NCBI GenBank assembly: GCA_028571685.1
Contig: CM053148.1
Coordinates: 87,194,001-87,258,000, forward strand
DNA from: Heterohyrax brucei
Lineage: Eukaryota > Chordata > Mammalia > Hyracoidea > Procaviidae
Length of the DNA: 64,000 nt
Reading direction: 5' to 3'
Part shown: positions 43,010 to 52,295 of the stretch, one piece after another
Layout: every line of letters starts with the position of its first letter
Position numbering within the stretch: position 1 is the first letter of the stretch
Program-made: the position numbers and the translations under genes
Notes under the pieces: model-generated
What the model saw: the letters and a program-made list of their open reading frames with translations, nothing else
Databases searched by the model: none
Told to the model about the DNA's origin: nothing

Positions 43010-44104
43010 GATGCCTAAGTAGGAAATGGATATTGCCTGCTGCATTGGCTTCATTTAGCGGTATTGGATTTTCCTTTTCCATGACTGTTTGTTTGTTTTA
43101 AGAACTTAAAGAGTTCTTAAAGTCTTTTTATAAAAAATTAAAAAAGAAAGTATCAGTTGAAGTTAAGAGCCAAAGAAAGAAGATACCAATTCAATCTCAT
43201 CAAATTGTTTTGAAAGCTTTCCGATACAAGAGCAAAATATGGAGGTGTCAAACACATAATGAGTTGCCAGTGCTGCTTTCTGCATTTTGTACATACCATG
43301 ACAGAATTCTATGATGTGCTATAAACAACAATGGATGAGTAGTGAGCTGAACTTCTCACTTGGCTTGGCTTTGGCAACATATCATGGAGGATCTATTCTT
43401 TGAATTTCTTACATTTGACCAGGGTCAAACGACTGGGTCAAAATTCTTTTTGTGATGTGTTTCTTGGTTTTATCATTTATTTCTTTGTCTGCAAATTTAT
43501 TACCCAACCATGGGAGAATAACTACAGCTTCTTTTCTCTTAGTCTGTTAACCTCAAAGCTCATTGTAGCTCACAACATATATTTGTATGTACTACATAAT
43601 TTTATCTCAAAAGCTACCCTTATACTTGTAATTCTAATTTCTGTTTCCAAACAAGTTGACAGAAAGCCTCATGTTAAGTTAAAAAAAAAAAAAGAAAGCA
43701 AAAACTACAAAGGTAAGTTATGAGAATGTGGATCAGCAACTTCCTGCTTTCACTGGGAAGCTTACAATTATGAAAGTTAGTATGCGAAATTACACCTTTT
43801 AAAAATGCAATAATTACTGAAACATATGTTTAAAAAACACAGGATAAATAATAAACACATCATTTTACTGTTTTCTAGAATATTCATACAAAGTAGAAAT
43901 AACAATAGAAGAATTAATGATCTTTGTATCTATAAAAATACTTCAAGTATTGTGTTTGAAAAAGCACTTCTTACAGTAGTTATTTATAAAAAAACAATTT
44001 AATTATACTTACAATTTGTTAAAATTATTAAAGCATAAAACAATTTGATTTTTAACAACCATATTACTGAATATGGCATTGAAAACATCAATAAATTACA
44101 ACCG
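43010..44104. other. Unassigned AT-rich DNA
   Basis: 1.1 kb. A plus-strand frame of 107 codons at 43400-43723 is rich in aliphatic and aromatic residues and ends in lysines from an A-run. No family is recognisable, and it is probably chance in AT-rich DNA. Confidence 0.4.
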
Positions 44105-44175
44105 GGAAACCTAACCCAGTGCTGGTGAGTCAATTCTGACTCATCAACCCTATATAGAACAGAGAAAAGGAGGCC
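44105..44175 (-). mobile_element. AfroSINE 3' fragment
   Basis: CCCAGTGCTGGTGAGTCAAT, TCTGACTCATCAACCC, AGAACAGAGAAAAGG. Confidence 0.75.
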
Positions 44176-44339
44176 ATTCTTTAAGAAGAGTCCAAAATTT
44201 TTGAATCATGCTGTATAATTTGTTGTACATGTCAGTATTTTTTCAGGCACATATGTGATGTGACTGTACACCTTTAATAAAATAATTCTAGATTCATTAG
44301 CCAGGTTAGATCACACATTTGAGAAAGTTACAAAATTAA

Positions 44340-44370
44340 GCCAGCCAGCCAAGTGCTGTTGAGTTGGATC
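44340..44370 (-). mobile_element. 31-bp tail-only micro-insertion with perfect target duplication
   Basis: GCCAGCCAGCCAAGTGCTGT then TGAGTTGGATC, between perfect 9 bp repeats CAAAATTAA at 44331-44339 and 44371-44379. Nothing of the SINE upstream of its last 20 or so bases is present. Confidence 0.85.
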
Positions 44371-44416
44371 CAAAATTAAAGTGAATGAAAATGGTTACAG
44401 ATATATTTTAAGATTA

Positions 44417-45590
44417 TGAGGCCTGACAATTAAGTTAGCAAACTTGCCAGTATGCCCTTAGATTGGCAGCACTGTACAAACAACTCAGTAAGATTTCATA
44501 ACTTTGGTATATCAGGTCTCACATCTGTGTTTGTGTTGATGTATGGTGGTGTCTTGCTGAGTAGTGTTCATTACTGTTGTGTGCTTTTGTGTGTCTTCAC
44601 AAGAATGTTGAATTAGAGCAATGAAGAAACATTAAATTTATTGTTAAACTTGGTAAAAGTGGAGGTGAAATCAGGGACATGTTAGTCCCAGTTGATGAGA
44701 ATAATCCCATGAAGAAAGTGGCAGTGTACAAATAGATTAGATATTTTCTGAGGAGACAGAAAATGTTACACATAATGAGAGGTCAGAGCAGCCAATAATG
44801 AGCAGAACTGACAAAAACATTGCAAAAACCTGTCAAATTTTGTGTCAAAATCATCAGCTGACTGTGAGAATCTTGTCAGACCAAGTTAACATCAATAGAG
44901 AAACAGGAAAATCTTAACAGAAAATCTTGGCATGAGAAAGATGTGTGCAAAAATGGTCATGAAGCAGGTCACAGATAAACAAAAGCAAAAGTGAACTGAA
45001 GTTTGTCAAGACCTTTTGGAGGGGTAAGAGGATATTTTGGACCATGTTATCACTGGTGATGAAACATAGGTATACCAATATGACGCTGAAACAGAGCATC
45101 AAAGTGCACAGTGGAAGTCAGCTAATTCTCCACGACCAAAACATTTCCATGAGTACAAATCAAGAGTCAAAACAATGTTGCTAACCATTTTTCATATCAG
45201 AGGTACTGTTCATTACTGTTTGGAAGTGCTGAAAAGCTGCATGAAAAAGTTAGACGAAAACAACGTGAACTTTTCACCAACAACTCACGGGTTTTGCATC
45301 ACAACAATACACCAACTCACACGACACTGTCTGTGAGGGAGTTTTTAACCAGTAAACAAATAACTGTATTGGAACACTCTCCCTACTCACCTATTCTGGC
45401 TCCCAGTGACTTTGCTTTACCTGAAAATGAAGGAATTATTGAAAGGAAGACATTATGATGACATTCAAGACACCAAGAGTAATATGATGACAGCTGTGAT
45501 GGCCATTCCAGAAAAAGAGTACCAAAATTGCTTTGAAGTGTGGACTAGGTACAGGCATCAGTGCATAGCTTCCTCAGGGGAGTAAGAAAA
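44417..45590 (+). mobile_element. mariner-family DNA transposon, almost full length
   Basis: The left terminal repeat TGAGGCCTGACAATTAAG follows TA at 44415-44416. The element then spans a whole transposase-length region and ends near GGGGAGTAAG at about 45588. The right terminal repeat is not visible, so it is truncated or too decayed. At about 1.17 kb it is near the usual 1.2-1.3 kb. Its 3' part is the parent sequence of the rearranged copies at 16.8, 24.6 and 57.0 kb, which share the TGAGGCCTGAC end. Confidence 0.88.
44620..45588 (+). pseudogene. mariner transposase relic
   Basis: Translated pieces show, in order: a helix-turn-helix region (KTCQILCQNHQLTVRIL-like text near 44830); TGDET followed by a stop at the first catalytic Asp (about 45055-45070); LHHNNTPTH near 45296-45325, where the second catalytic Asp of HHDNAPAH is Asn; VREFLTSKQITVLEHSPYSP; and APSDF, which keeps the third Asp (near 45405). 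The C-terminal IPEKE..NCFE.WTR follows. Several frame changes and stops occur, so it is inactive. This is D,D34D mariner chemistry by family. Confidence 0.82.
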
Positions 45591-46112
45591 TATTTTTTGA
45601 AGCTATGTAGTCACAAAAAGTATTAAGGAAAATTCAAAACACTTAGCAATCAGCTAAAGAACCAAGCTTTGAATATCAAAATACAGCTCTCGCTGATGCA
45701 ATCTTCAGCTTTTTCTCCAGCATTAGTTAATGAAAACTCAGTACTTTTTATTTTCTATTCCTCACTATCTTTCTTTTCAATTTTTTCCTATTAATCAGTG
45801 TATTGTTAAACCATATATAGAATGTTACTTTTCCTATCTTTGAGCATTTTGATCATGTATAAATGTATAAAGAGATCAGTTGACTATTTTCCAAAATGTT
45901 ATCATCCAAAATAGAAGTACACTTCATAAACAGAGAAGTTTACTTAAAATGCAGTTGTAGCCATAAAAATACTCTTGCTATAATATTAAAAATGCACTAT
46001 GTGGTAATAACTTACTAAAATTTGAGCAATTTTAATTTATAAGTGTATTATATAAAATGACAAGATGTAATCTATAAACTTGTTAAAGTATATAAAATAG
46101 CTTAATTTTAAA
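45591..46112. other. Unassigned AT-rich DNA
   Basis: No gene or repeat recognised. Confidence 0.4.
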
Positions 46113-46155
46113 GGTCGCCATGATTTGGATTCGATCAACGGCACTTGGCTTGGCT
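46113..46155 (+). mobile_element. 43-bp tail-only SINE/RTE micro-insertion
   Basis: GGTCGCCATGATTTGGATTC, then GATCAACGGCACTTGGCTTGG: the last 43 bp of a SINE with the TTGGC tail. AGCTTAAT to the left and AACTTAAT to the right may be a decayed target duplication. Confidence 0.75.
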
Positions 46156-46207
46156 ACAGGTAACTTAATAGTTTAATAGATTCCTACCAGATGTTGTTAC
46201 TACACAA

Positions 46208-46411
46208 AGATCCCTGAATGGGGCAAATGGTTTGCACTCTGCTGCTAACCAAAAGCTTGACGATTCAAACCCATCCAAAGGCAATGCAGAAAAGAGGCAT
46301 GGCAGTCAGCTTCCAATAAAGTTAACAGCTGCAAAAATCCTATGGCTATCAGTTCTATTCTGTAGCACATGGCTTTGCTAGGAGTCAGAATTGACTGGGC
46401 AGCAATGGTTC
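46208..46411 (+). mobile_element. AfroSINE, long form
   Basis: AGATCCCTGAATGGGGCAAA head, GACGATTCAAACCCATCC, long middle GCATGGCAGTCAGCTTCC, TAGGAGTCAGAATTGACTGG. Confidence 0.88.
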
Positions 46412-46441
46412 ATTTATTTATTCTTGGTTACTATACAGTAA

Positions 46442-46605
46442 GAGGAAATCCACATGGCCTAGTGGTTAAGAGATATGGCTGCCGACCAAATGTTGGCAGT
46501 TCAAACCCAGCAGGCCCTCCGTGGAAACTCTATGGGGCAGTTCTAACTCTGTTCTGTAGGGTTGCTAAGAGTTGTAATAGACTCAGGGTAGTGAGAATGA
46601 GGTTA
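46442..46605 (+). mobile_element. AfroSINE, short form
   Basis: GAGGAAATCCACATGGCCTAG, GTTGGCAGTTCAAACCC, TGTAGGGTTGCTAAGAG. Complete. Confidence 0.92.
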
Positions 46606-46792
46606 CCAGTAAGTATTCTGCTTTTTCTTTTTTTTCCCATGCAGTATTAGATATGTATGGCTCATACTTAGATGGTTTTCGTAAATTTATGATAGTAAAA
46701 ACTTTACAATGTTTCTTTTATTATTCCAATAGTATATAGTACCTAAAGTTACAAACAGCCTGGTAGCATCCCAAAATTTTAAACAAAAGATA

Positions 46793-46887
46793 TCATATGT
46801 CCCAGGATTTTTACTCCTTAATGTATACCCAAGAAAAATGAAAGTTTGTTTTCTCGTGAAATCTTGTACATGAATGCTCAGAGCACT
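46793..46887 (+). mobile_element. L1 3'-UTR fragment
   Basis: AATGTATACCCAAGAAAAAT, ATCTTGTACATGAATGCTCA, AGAGCACTC correspond to the L1M 3' region also seen at 37.0 kb. The 46606-46792 stretch before it is unassigned. Confidence 0.65.
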
Positions 46888-47061
46888 CTCTTATAATCTT
46901 CTATTATTTTTGTAAGGTCAGTAGTGATGTCTCCTCTTATTCCTGAATTTAGTAATGTCTGGAGACAAAAAGTTTTCTCACTTTTTGTCCTTGGTGAGTC
47001 CACATAAAAGCTTTATCAGTGTGAATGATGTTCTGATTTCATTTTCTCTGTTTTGTTTATA

Positions 47062-47269
47062 AGGAACCCTGGTGGTGCAATGCTTAAGCACTCAGTCCCT
47101 AATCAAAGCACTAGCAGTTTGAACCCATCAGCTGTGCTGCATGAGAAATATATGGCAGTCTGCTGCCATAAAGGTTTACAGTCTTGAAAAAACTGTGCAG
47201 TGGATTTGCACGGTCCTACAGGCTCGTTATGAGTAGGGATTGACCTAAAGGCAACAGATTGTTTTTCAG
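47062..47269 (+). mobile_element. AfroSINE, long form, nested in L1
   Basis: AGGAACCCTGGTGGTGCAATG, GCAGTTTGAACCCATCAGC, GCAGTCTGCTGCCATAAAGG, TTGACCTAAAGGCAACAG. Complete. Confidence 0.92.
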
Positions 47270-47469
47270 GGAGAGGTATACTTTGTTTGCACACATTCAA
47301 ATCTTTTTTTCTTTCTTGTGTTGACATGAATTTACTTCTTTCTCTTTTTTCTAGTTACCAAAGTTGCAGGTTTAGGTTATTGATTTTACTTTTATTTTTT
47401 CCTCTATATAAAATATTTCCAATTATAACTATCCTTTGATAAAAGCTTTATCTGTATCCTATAACCAAA

Positions 47470-47528
47470 ATAAAATGAGACAAACCACTATCTTTGAGGC
47501 AATTCCAGCTCAAAGCGACCCTGTAAAT
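47470..47528 (-). mobile_element. AfroSINE 3' fragment, nested in L1
   Basis: TTGAGGCAATTCCAGCTC, AAAGCGACCCTGTAAATC only. Confidence 0.7.
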
Positions 47529-47853
47529 CATGTTAATTTCGGTTTTCGTTTTCATCTATTTCAAAATACTTAGTGACTTTTCCAGCAACTCTTCTTTTAC
47601 TCAATAATTATTTAGGAATTTCTCCTTTAGTTCACAAATGTTTGTAAATTTCCCAACTTTTCTGTTACTATATTTAATTATAATTTTTATCATACTTTCA
47701 TTATTTAAATTCTTTAAATTTATTGAGTCTTTTTTATGGTTCAGTACATTATCTTCTTGAGAATTCTACTTCTATACTTGAGAATTACGTGTATTCTGTT
47801 ATTATTGACTAGAGTACTCTAGAGATATCTCTTAGTTCTATGTAGTTTATAGC

Positions 47854-47886
47854 CAGCCAAAAGCCAAGTGCCGTCAAGTCGGATCC
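47854..47886 (-). mobile_element. 33-bp tail-only micro-insertion with 14-bp target duplication
   Basis: CAGCCAAAAGCCAAGTGCCG then TCAAGTCGGATCC, between perfect 14 bp repeats ATGTAGTTTATAGC at 47840-47853 and 47887-47900. The insertion is inside an old L1, whose text continues undisturbed on either side. The clearest member of the family. Confidence 0.93.
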
Positions 47887-48498
47887 ATGTAGTTTATAGC
47901 TTTGTCCAAATATTATATTGCTGTGCTGAACTTCTGTGTTTGTTGTTATTCTTATCATTATTTAAAATGGAATATTAAAGTCTCCCACTGTTATTATTGG
48001 ATTATCTTTTTCTCTTTTAATTATACAACTTTGATTCATATTTTGGGGCTATGTTGTTAGGTACATTCATGTTTATAATTGATAATATTCCTGATAGCTT
48101 GGCTGTTTCATCATTATGTCTACTTTGTTTCTGGTATAAACTTTTTGTCTTATTGTCTATTTTGACTGATTCCAGTTTAGTCACTATAGCTCCCTTATTG
48201 TTGCTGTTTAAGTGGTATGGATATTTCTATTATTTCTCTTTCAATCTATTTATGACTTTGAACATAAAGTATATCTCTTGTGGACAGCCTATTGTATCAT
48301 AAATTTAACCAATCTGTAATCTCATCCTTTTAATTGGGATGGTTAATACATTTATATTCAATATAAATGGGAATGAAATAGGATTTATCTCTGTCACTTC
48401 TTGTTATCCTGTTTGCTTTTGATTAAAATCTGTTCTTATCACTTAGTTGCTCTTTCATATCTGTTTCCTATCTTCTTTACATTGCTATATACCCCACA

Positions 48499-48690
48499 AA
48501 GAAACCCTGATGGCACAAATGTTAAGTGCTTGACTAGTGATGGAAAGACTGGTAGTTCAAACTCATCAGCAAGTTTCAAAAGACCTGTTGATCTGTTCCC
48601 ATAAAGATGAAAGTCTTAGAAAACCCTATGGGGCAATTCTACTCTAATCTACAGTTTTGCGGTGAATTGGAATCAAATTGATGATGCACA
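48499..48690 (+). mobile_element. AfroSINE, long form
   Basis: AAGAAACCCTGATGGCACAA, GGTAGTTCAAACTCATCAGC, AAAACCCTATGGGGCAATTC, GAATTGGAATCAAATTGATG. Complete, next to the L1. Confidence 0.9.
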
Positions 48691-48889
48691 CAGCATACCC
48701 AAAGAGATCCAAAGCTATCTGCTGCTTTGCCAAGTTCCTTTTCAATCTTCTTGGTGGATTTACCCAAAGGAAGGCACAACTGGTAGACTTTCAGAAAAAG
48801 GACAATGGTTGTCTAATTTTCCCTATGTCAAAATCCTCAGGTAAGGGGGGTAACAGCATCACATAAGGAGGTTAAAGATAGACTGAGCA
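48691..48889. other. Unassigned DNA
   Basis: No repeat or gene recognised between the SINE and the RTE. Confidence 0.4.
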
Positions 48890-49328
48890 GTGCCCACTTG
48901 TCTGTCAAAGAAGGCTTGTTTGTTTTTGTGAATGCTGGAAACTATGCTGTTGGTATATAGGTACCAGCAGAGTCACCCATGGTAGACAAGTTTCAGCTGA
49001 GCTTCTAGACTAGGAAATACTAGGGAGGAAGACCTAAGACCTGGTAGTCTACTTCTGAAAGGAATTAGCCAGGGAAAACCTTATGAATAGCAGCAGAATA
49101 TTGTCAGATATGGTGCTGGAAAGTGAGTATTACAGGTTGGAAGGCACCTGGAAGACAACTGGGGAAGAACTATCTCCCCAAAGTAGAGTCGACCTTAATG
49201 ATGTCGATGGAGTAAGGACTTTGGGACCTTTGTTCACTGATGTAGCATGGCTCAAAATGAGAATAAATAACTGAAAATATCCGTTAATAATTAAGACATG
49301 GAAGGCATGGAGTACAGATCTAGGAAAG

Positions 49329-49607
49329 TTGGAAATTGTCAAAAATGAAATGGAACACATAAACATTGATATCCTAGGCACTAGTGAGCTGAAATGGACT
49401 GGTTTGGGCCATTTCGAATCTGACAATCATAGGGTCTACTGTGCTGGGAACAAAAGCTTGAAGAGGAATGGTGTCGTGTTCATCATCAAAAAGAACACTT
49501 CAAGATCTATGTTGAAGTCCAGTGCTGTCAGTGATAGGATAATAGTCATATTATCAGAGAGTATCAAAATAAGGTGGAAAGATTACAAGATTAATTATAC
49601 CAGATAG
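49329..49607 (+). pseudogene. RTE endonuclease domain remnant
   Basis: Starts MEIVKNEMEHINIDILGTSE and continues LKWTGLGHFESDNHRVY. The Glu in TSELKW is the position of the metal-binding Glu of APE-like LINE endonucleases; KRNGVVFIIKKN and SDRIIVILSES follow. Only the first third to half of the domain is present, without the Asp-His catalytic end. Confidence 0.85.
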
Positions 49608-49815
49608 CACTGTGTCAAGGTTCAGCCATTTGAAGAGCTAGTATATGATCAGGAACTAATGGTACTGAAGGAAGAAGCTGCACTGAAGGTATTGGGAAGA
49701 AAACAAGGGTCTAGAATTGACGGAATATCAACTGTGGTATTTCAATAAACAGTGGCAGCTCTAGAAGTGGTCACTCATCTATGTCAAGAAGTTTGGAGGA
49801 CTGCTACCTGTCCAA

Positions 49816-50144
49816 TTGACTGGAAGAGATCTATATTTATGCCCATTCCAAAGAAAGGTGATCCAATTATATTCAGAAATTACTGAACGATATTGTCAAT
49901 ATCACATACAAGTAAAATTTTGCTCAAGAGCATTCAAAAGGGACTGCAACAATATATTGGCAGGGAACTTCCAGATATTCATGCTGGATTCAGAAGAGGA
50001 CATGGAGCTAGGAATATCATTGTTGATGTCAGATGGATCTTGGCTGAAAGCAAAGAATGCCAGAAAGATGTTAACTTTCTTTTCATTGACTATGCAAAGG
50101 CATTCAACTGTGTGGATCATAATAAATTATGGCTAACACTGTAG
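49816..50144 (+). pseudogene. RTE reverse transcriptase remnant, fingers/palm
   Basis: Two overlapping frames hold the RT text. One (from 49893) reads SISHTSKILLKSIQKGLQQY, GFRRGHGARNIIVDVRWILA and LFIDYAKAFNCVDHNKLW. FIDYAKAF is RT motif A with its catalytic Asp kept; GFRRGHGA is the finger motif. The piece ends with a stop soon after KLWLTL. Confidence 0.85.
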
Positions 50145-50339
50145 ACAGTGGTAATTTCAACAGCTAACTGTGTTCATGAGGAGTCTGTATACAGATCAAA
50201 ATGCAGTCGTACGAACAGAACAATGGGACACTGCATGGTTTAAAGCGAGGCAACATTTTTAATTGGTATGCCAAGCCAATAATCCAAGAAACTGGATTAT
50301 ATGAAGAAGAACGAGGTGCTGGAATTGGAGGATGACTTT

Positions 50340-50966
50340 TTTACAATCTGCTTTACACAGATGACTCCACCTTACTTGCTGGAAGTGAAGAAGATATGAA
50401 GTACTTACCGACCAAGATGAAGGACTACAGCTGTCAGTACGGAATGCACCTCAACATCAAGAAAACAAAAATCCTCACAACTGGACCAGTAAGCAACGTT
50501 GCCATAAGTGGAGAAAGGATTGAGTTTGTCAAGAATTTCACTTTACTTGGGTCCACAATCAATGCCCATGGGAGCAGCAGCCAAGAAATCAAAAGACATA
50601 TTGTGTCGGGAAAATCTGCTGCAAAGATTCTGTTTTAAAGTATTCAGAAGTTAGAATGTTACCTTGAAGACTGAAGTGTACCTGATATAAGCCATGGTAT
50701 TTTCAGTCACATCATATGCATGCGAAAGCGAGGCAATAAACAAAGAAGATGGAAGAATTGATGCCTTTGAACTGTGGTGTTGGAGGAAAATGTTGAATGT
50801 ACCATGGACCACCAAAAGAACCAACAGATCTGTTCTGGAAGAACAACCAGAGTGCTCCTTGGGAGCAAAGATGGCAAGACTATGTCTTACATACTTTGGA
50901 CATGTCAGGAAGGATCAGTCCCTGGAGAAGGACATCACGCTTGGTAGAGTGGAGGAGGGTCAGTGA
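50340..50966 (+). pseudogene. RTE reverse transcriptase motif C and C-terminal domain remnant
   Basis: CTTTACACAGATGACTCC at 50350 encodes LYTDDS, the YADD-type motif C with both Asp kept. The frames 50396-50638 (DYSCQYGMHLNIKKTKIL, TGPVSNVAISGERI, SSQEIKRHIVSGK) and 50694-50966 (VTSYACESEAINK, RIDAFELWCWRKM, QSLEKDITLGRV) carry the C-terminal region. A shift lies between them at about 50638-50690. Confidence 0.85.
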
Positions 50967-51145
50967 AAAAGAGGAACACCCCTGACTAGATGGATTGACA
51001 CAGTGACTGAGACAACAGGCCTAAGCATAAAAACAATTGTGGACATGGTGGAGGACTGGACGGTGTTTTATTCTGTTGTTTGTAGGGTTGCTGTGAGTCG
51101 GAACTGACTTGGCACCACCTAACAACAGCAACAACAACAAAATTC

Positions 51146-52154
51146 TCTTCACAGTTCTGACAGAAGGTGTTGCCCTCTAAAATCATAATTTTCATTGTAT
51201 TGTCCTTCAATTATTCCACTGAATTGTCCATAACTACCCACTCATGCCTGGGGTAGTTATGACTATCCACTGTTACTATACCTACCCTTCCAACTATCAT
51301 TTGTTGGTCCCTTTAACCACTAGGATGCCTCTATGTTTTTCCTTTGCTGTATTATCTTCAGTTAAATTCCTTTGAGTATTATATTTGTTTCTTGCCTAAT
51401 GCAACATAATGTACGTTTTACAACATAGCCTGTTTACCTGGCATTTCAGTAGTAGCTGTCATTTTCTCACACTACCATCATAGACTATTAGCCTAGCTTT
51501 TCTCCCCTGGAGTTCTGGTCTTTATGCCTAGGGAGCAAGTGACCAACAGCAGGGAAGGTGAGAATCCAGGGCACCAACTCAGGACTCCTGATTAGGAGGT
51601 ACAGTCAGAGTTGGGGCTACAAGAGAAAATCATACCGGGCATTTTGCCACTGTGATTGCTACTATTACTGTACTCTTCTTATTTAAATATAAGCATAGGT
51701 CATAGAAAAATTGCCTCAGGGACTGTATGCCCAGAAGTTTATGACTAGAATGTTTGGCAGAAGTAGTTGGCCCATCAAAATAATCTCCTTGGTAAATATA
51801 TGTAGATATTTGCCAATACAGAAAGACTGTGCCATCATGATTGGCATAAACTGGTGCTGGAAGAAAAAAGAAACAGAATTTTTACGTGCCATTTTTTATT
51901 TCAAATTAAACAATTAACCACTATTTATTTGACACAAATTGTATTCAAGATAATATTGGATACATTGTGATTCATTAGTCTTCACCATCATGTAACTTAA
52001 AATCAACATAAGATGCAGTATAGGTAGATATTTGAGATATTTACAGACAATTATATTGTGCTTACTAGAAAATCAGTAGTGTAACTACTCTTTTCGTTAA
52101 TACTTCGTAGGTATAAAAGCAGAGGTGATAAATCACAACGTGATAAAAACGGTA
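51146..52154. other. Unassigned, SINE-free DNA
   Basis: Has a 10 bp perfect stem, ATAACTACCC at 51230 and GGGTAGTTAT at 51251. No gene recognised. Confidence 0.45.
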
Positions 52155-52258
52155 TGCCCCCCAGGACATACAGCCAGCTACTGGCTCTGGTTCAGATTTG
52201 AACCTAAAATCCTGCCTAAGTTCGTGTCCATAACCAATACAGTAAGATGCTACTTAAC
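52155..52258 (+). mobile_element. MIR SINE fragment
   Basis: GGACATACAGCCAGCTACTG, CAGATTTGAACCTAAAATCC, CATAACCAATACAG and AAGATGCTACTTAAC follow the pattern of the MIR core in its TTTGAACC orientation. Ancient. Strand relative to the MIR consensus is uncertain. Confidence 0.6.
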
Positions 52259-52271
52259 AAAAATATAATGA

Positions 52272-52295
52272 GCGAAGCGAAGTGCCGTCAGATCC
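52272..52295 (-). mobile_element. Tail-only SINE/RTE micro-insertion
   Basis: GCGAAGCGAAGTGCCGTCAG plus ATCC, the most diverged member (GCGAAGCG in place of GCCAAGCC). No clear target duplication. Confidence 0.55.

Larger units (their letters stand above)
46893..48480 (-). mobile_element. L1 LINE, antisense, with nested insertions
   Basis: T-rich antisense L1 text: TTTTTGTAAGGTCAGTAGTG, TTTAGGTTATTGATTTTAC, AATTTATTGAGTCTTTTTTA, TACTTGAGAATTACGTGTAT, TATTAAAGTCTCCCACTGTT, TTCATCATTATGTCTAC and AAGTATATCTCTTGTGGAC. It is interrupted by a SINE (47062-47269), a SINE fragment (47470-47528) and a micro-insertion (47854-47886), so it is older than all three. No open frame of useful length. Confidence 0.8.
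48890..51145 (+). mobile_element. RTE-clade (BovB-like) LINE, most complete copy
   Basis: The 5' leader (CACTTGTCTGTCAAAGAAGG, TTTCAGCTGAGCTTCTAGAC) begins at about 48890 and the 3' end (TGTGAGTCGGAACTGAC, CACCACCTAACAACAGCAAC) at 51145. It codes, in order, for an APE-type endonuclease N-terminal half, a reverse transcriptase and the C-terminal domain. An internal loss near 49590-49620 removes the rest of the endonuclease and the linker. Length is 2.26 kb against about 3.2-3.3 kb that I remember for the family. Many stops and frame shifts; inactive. Confidence 0.92.

Noticed and set aside
43355-43378. CTCACTTGGCTTGGCTTTGG as another tail-only micro-insertion
   Set aside because: It has the TTGGC tail but lacks the preceding CGACGGCA core and any target duplication, so chance similarity cannot be excluded.
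43400-43723. 107-codon plus-strand open frame, hydrophobic with a Lys-rich end
   Set aside because: AT-rich composition yields such frames by chance; no family motif, no splice or promoter context, and the Lys run comes from a poly-A stretch.
51230-51260. 10-bp stem ATAACTACCC/GGGTAGTTAT, possible terminator or recombination site
   Set aside because: No T-run or flanking gene; the context is eukaryotic intergenic DNA.
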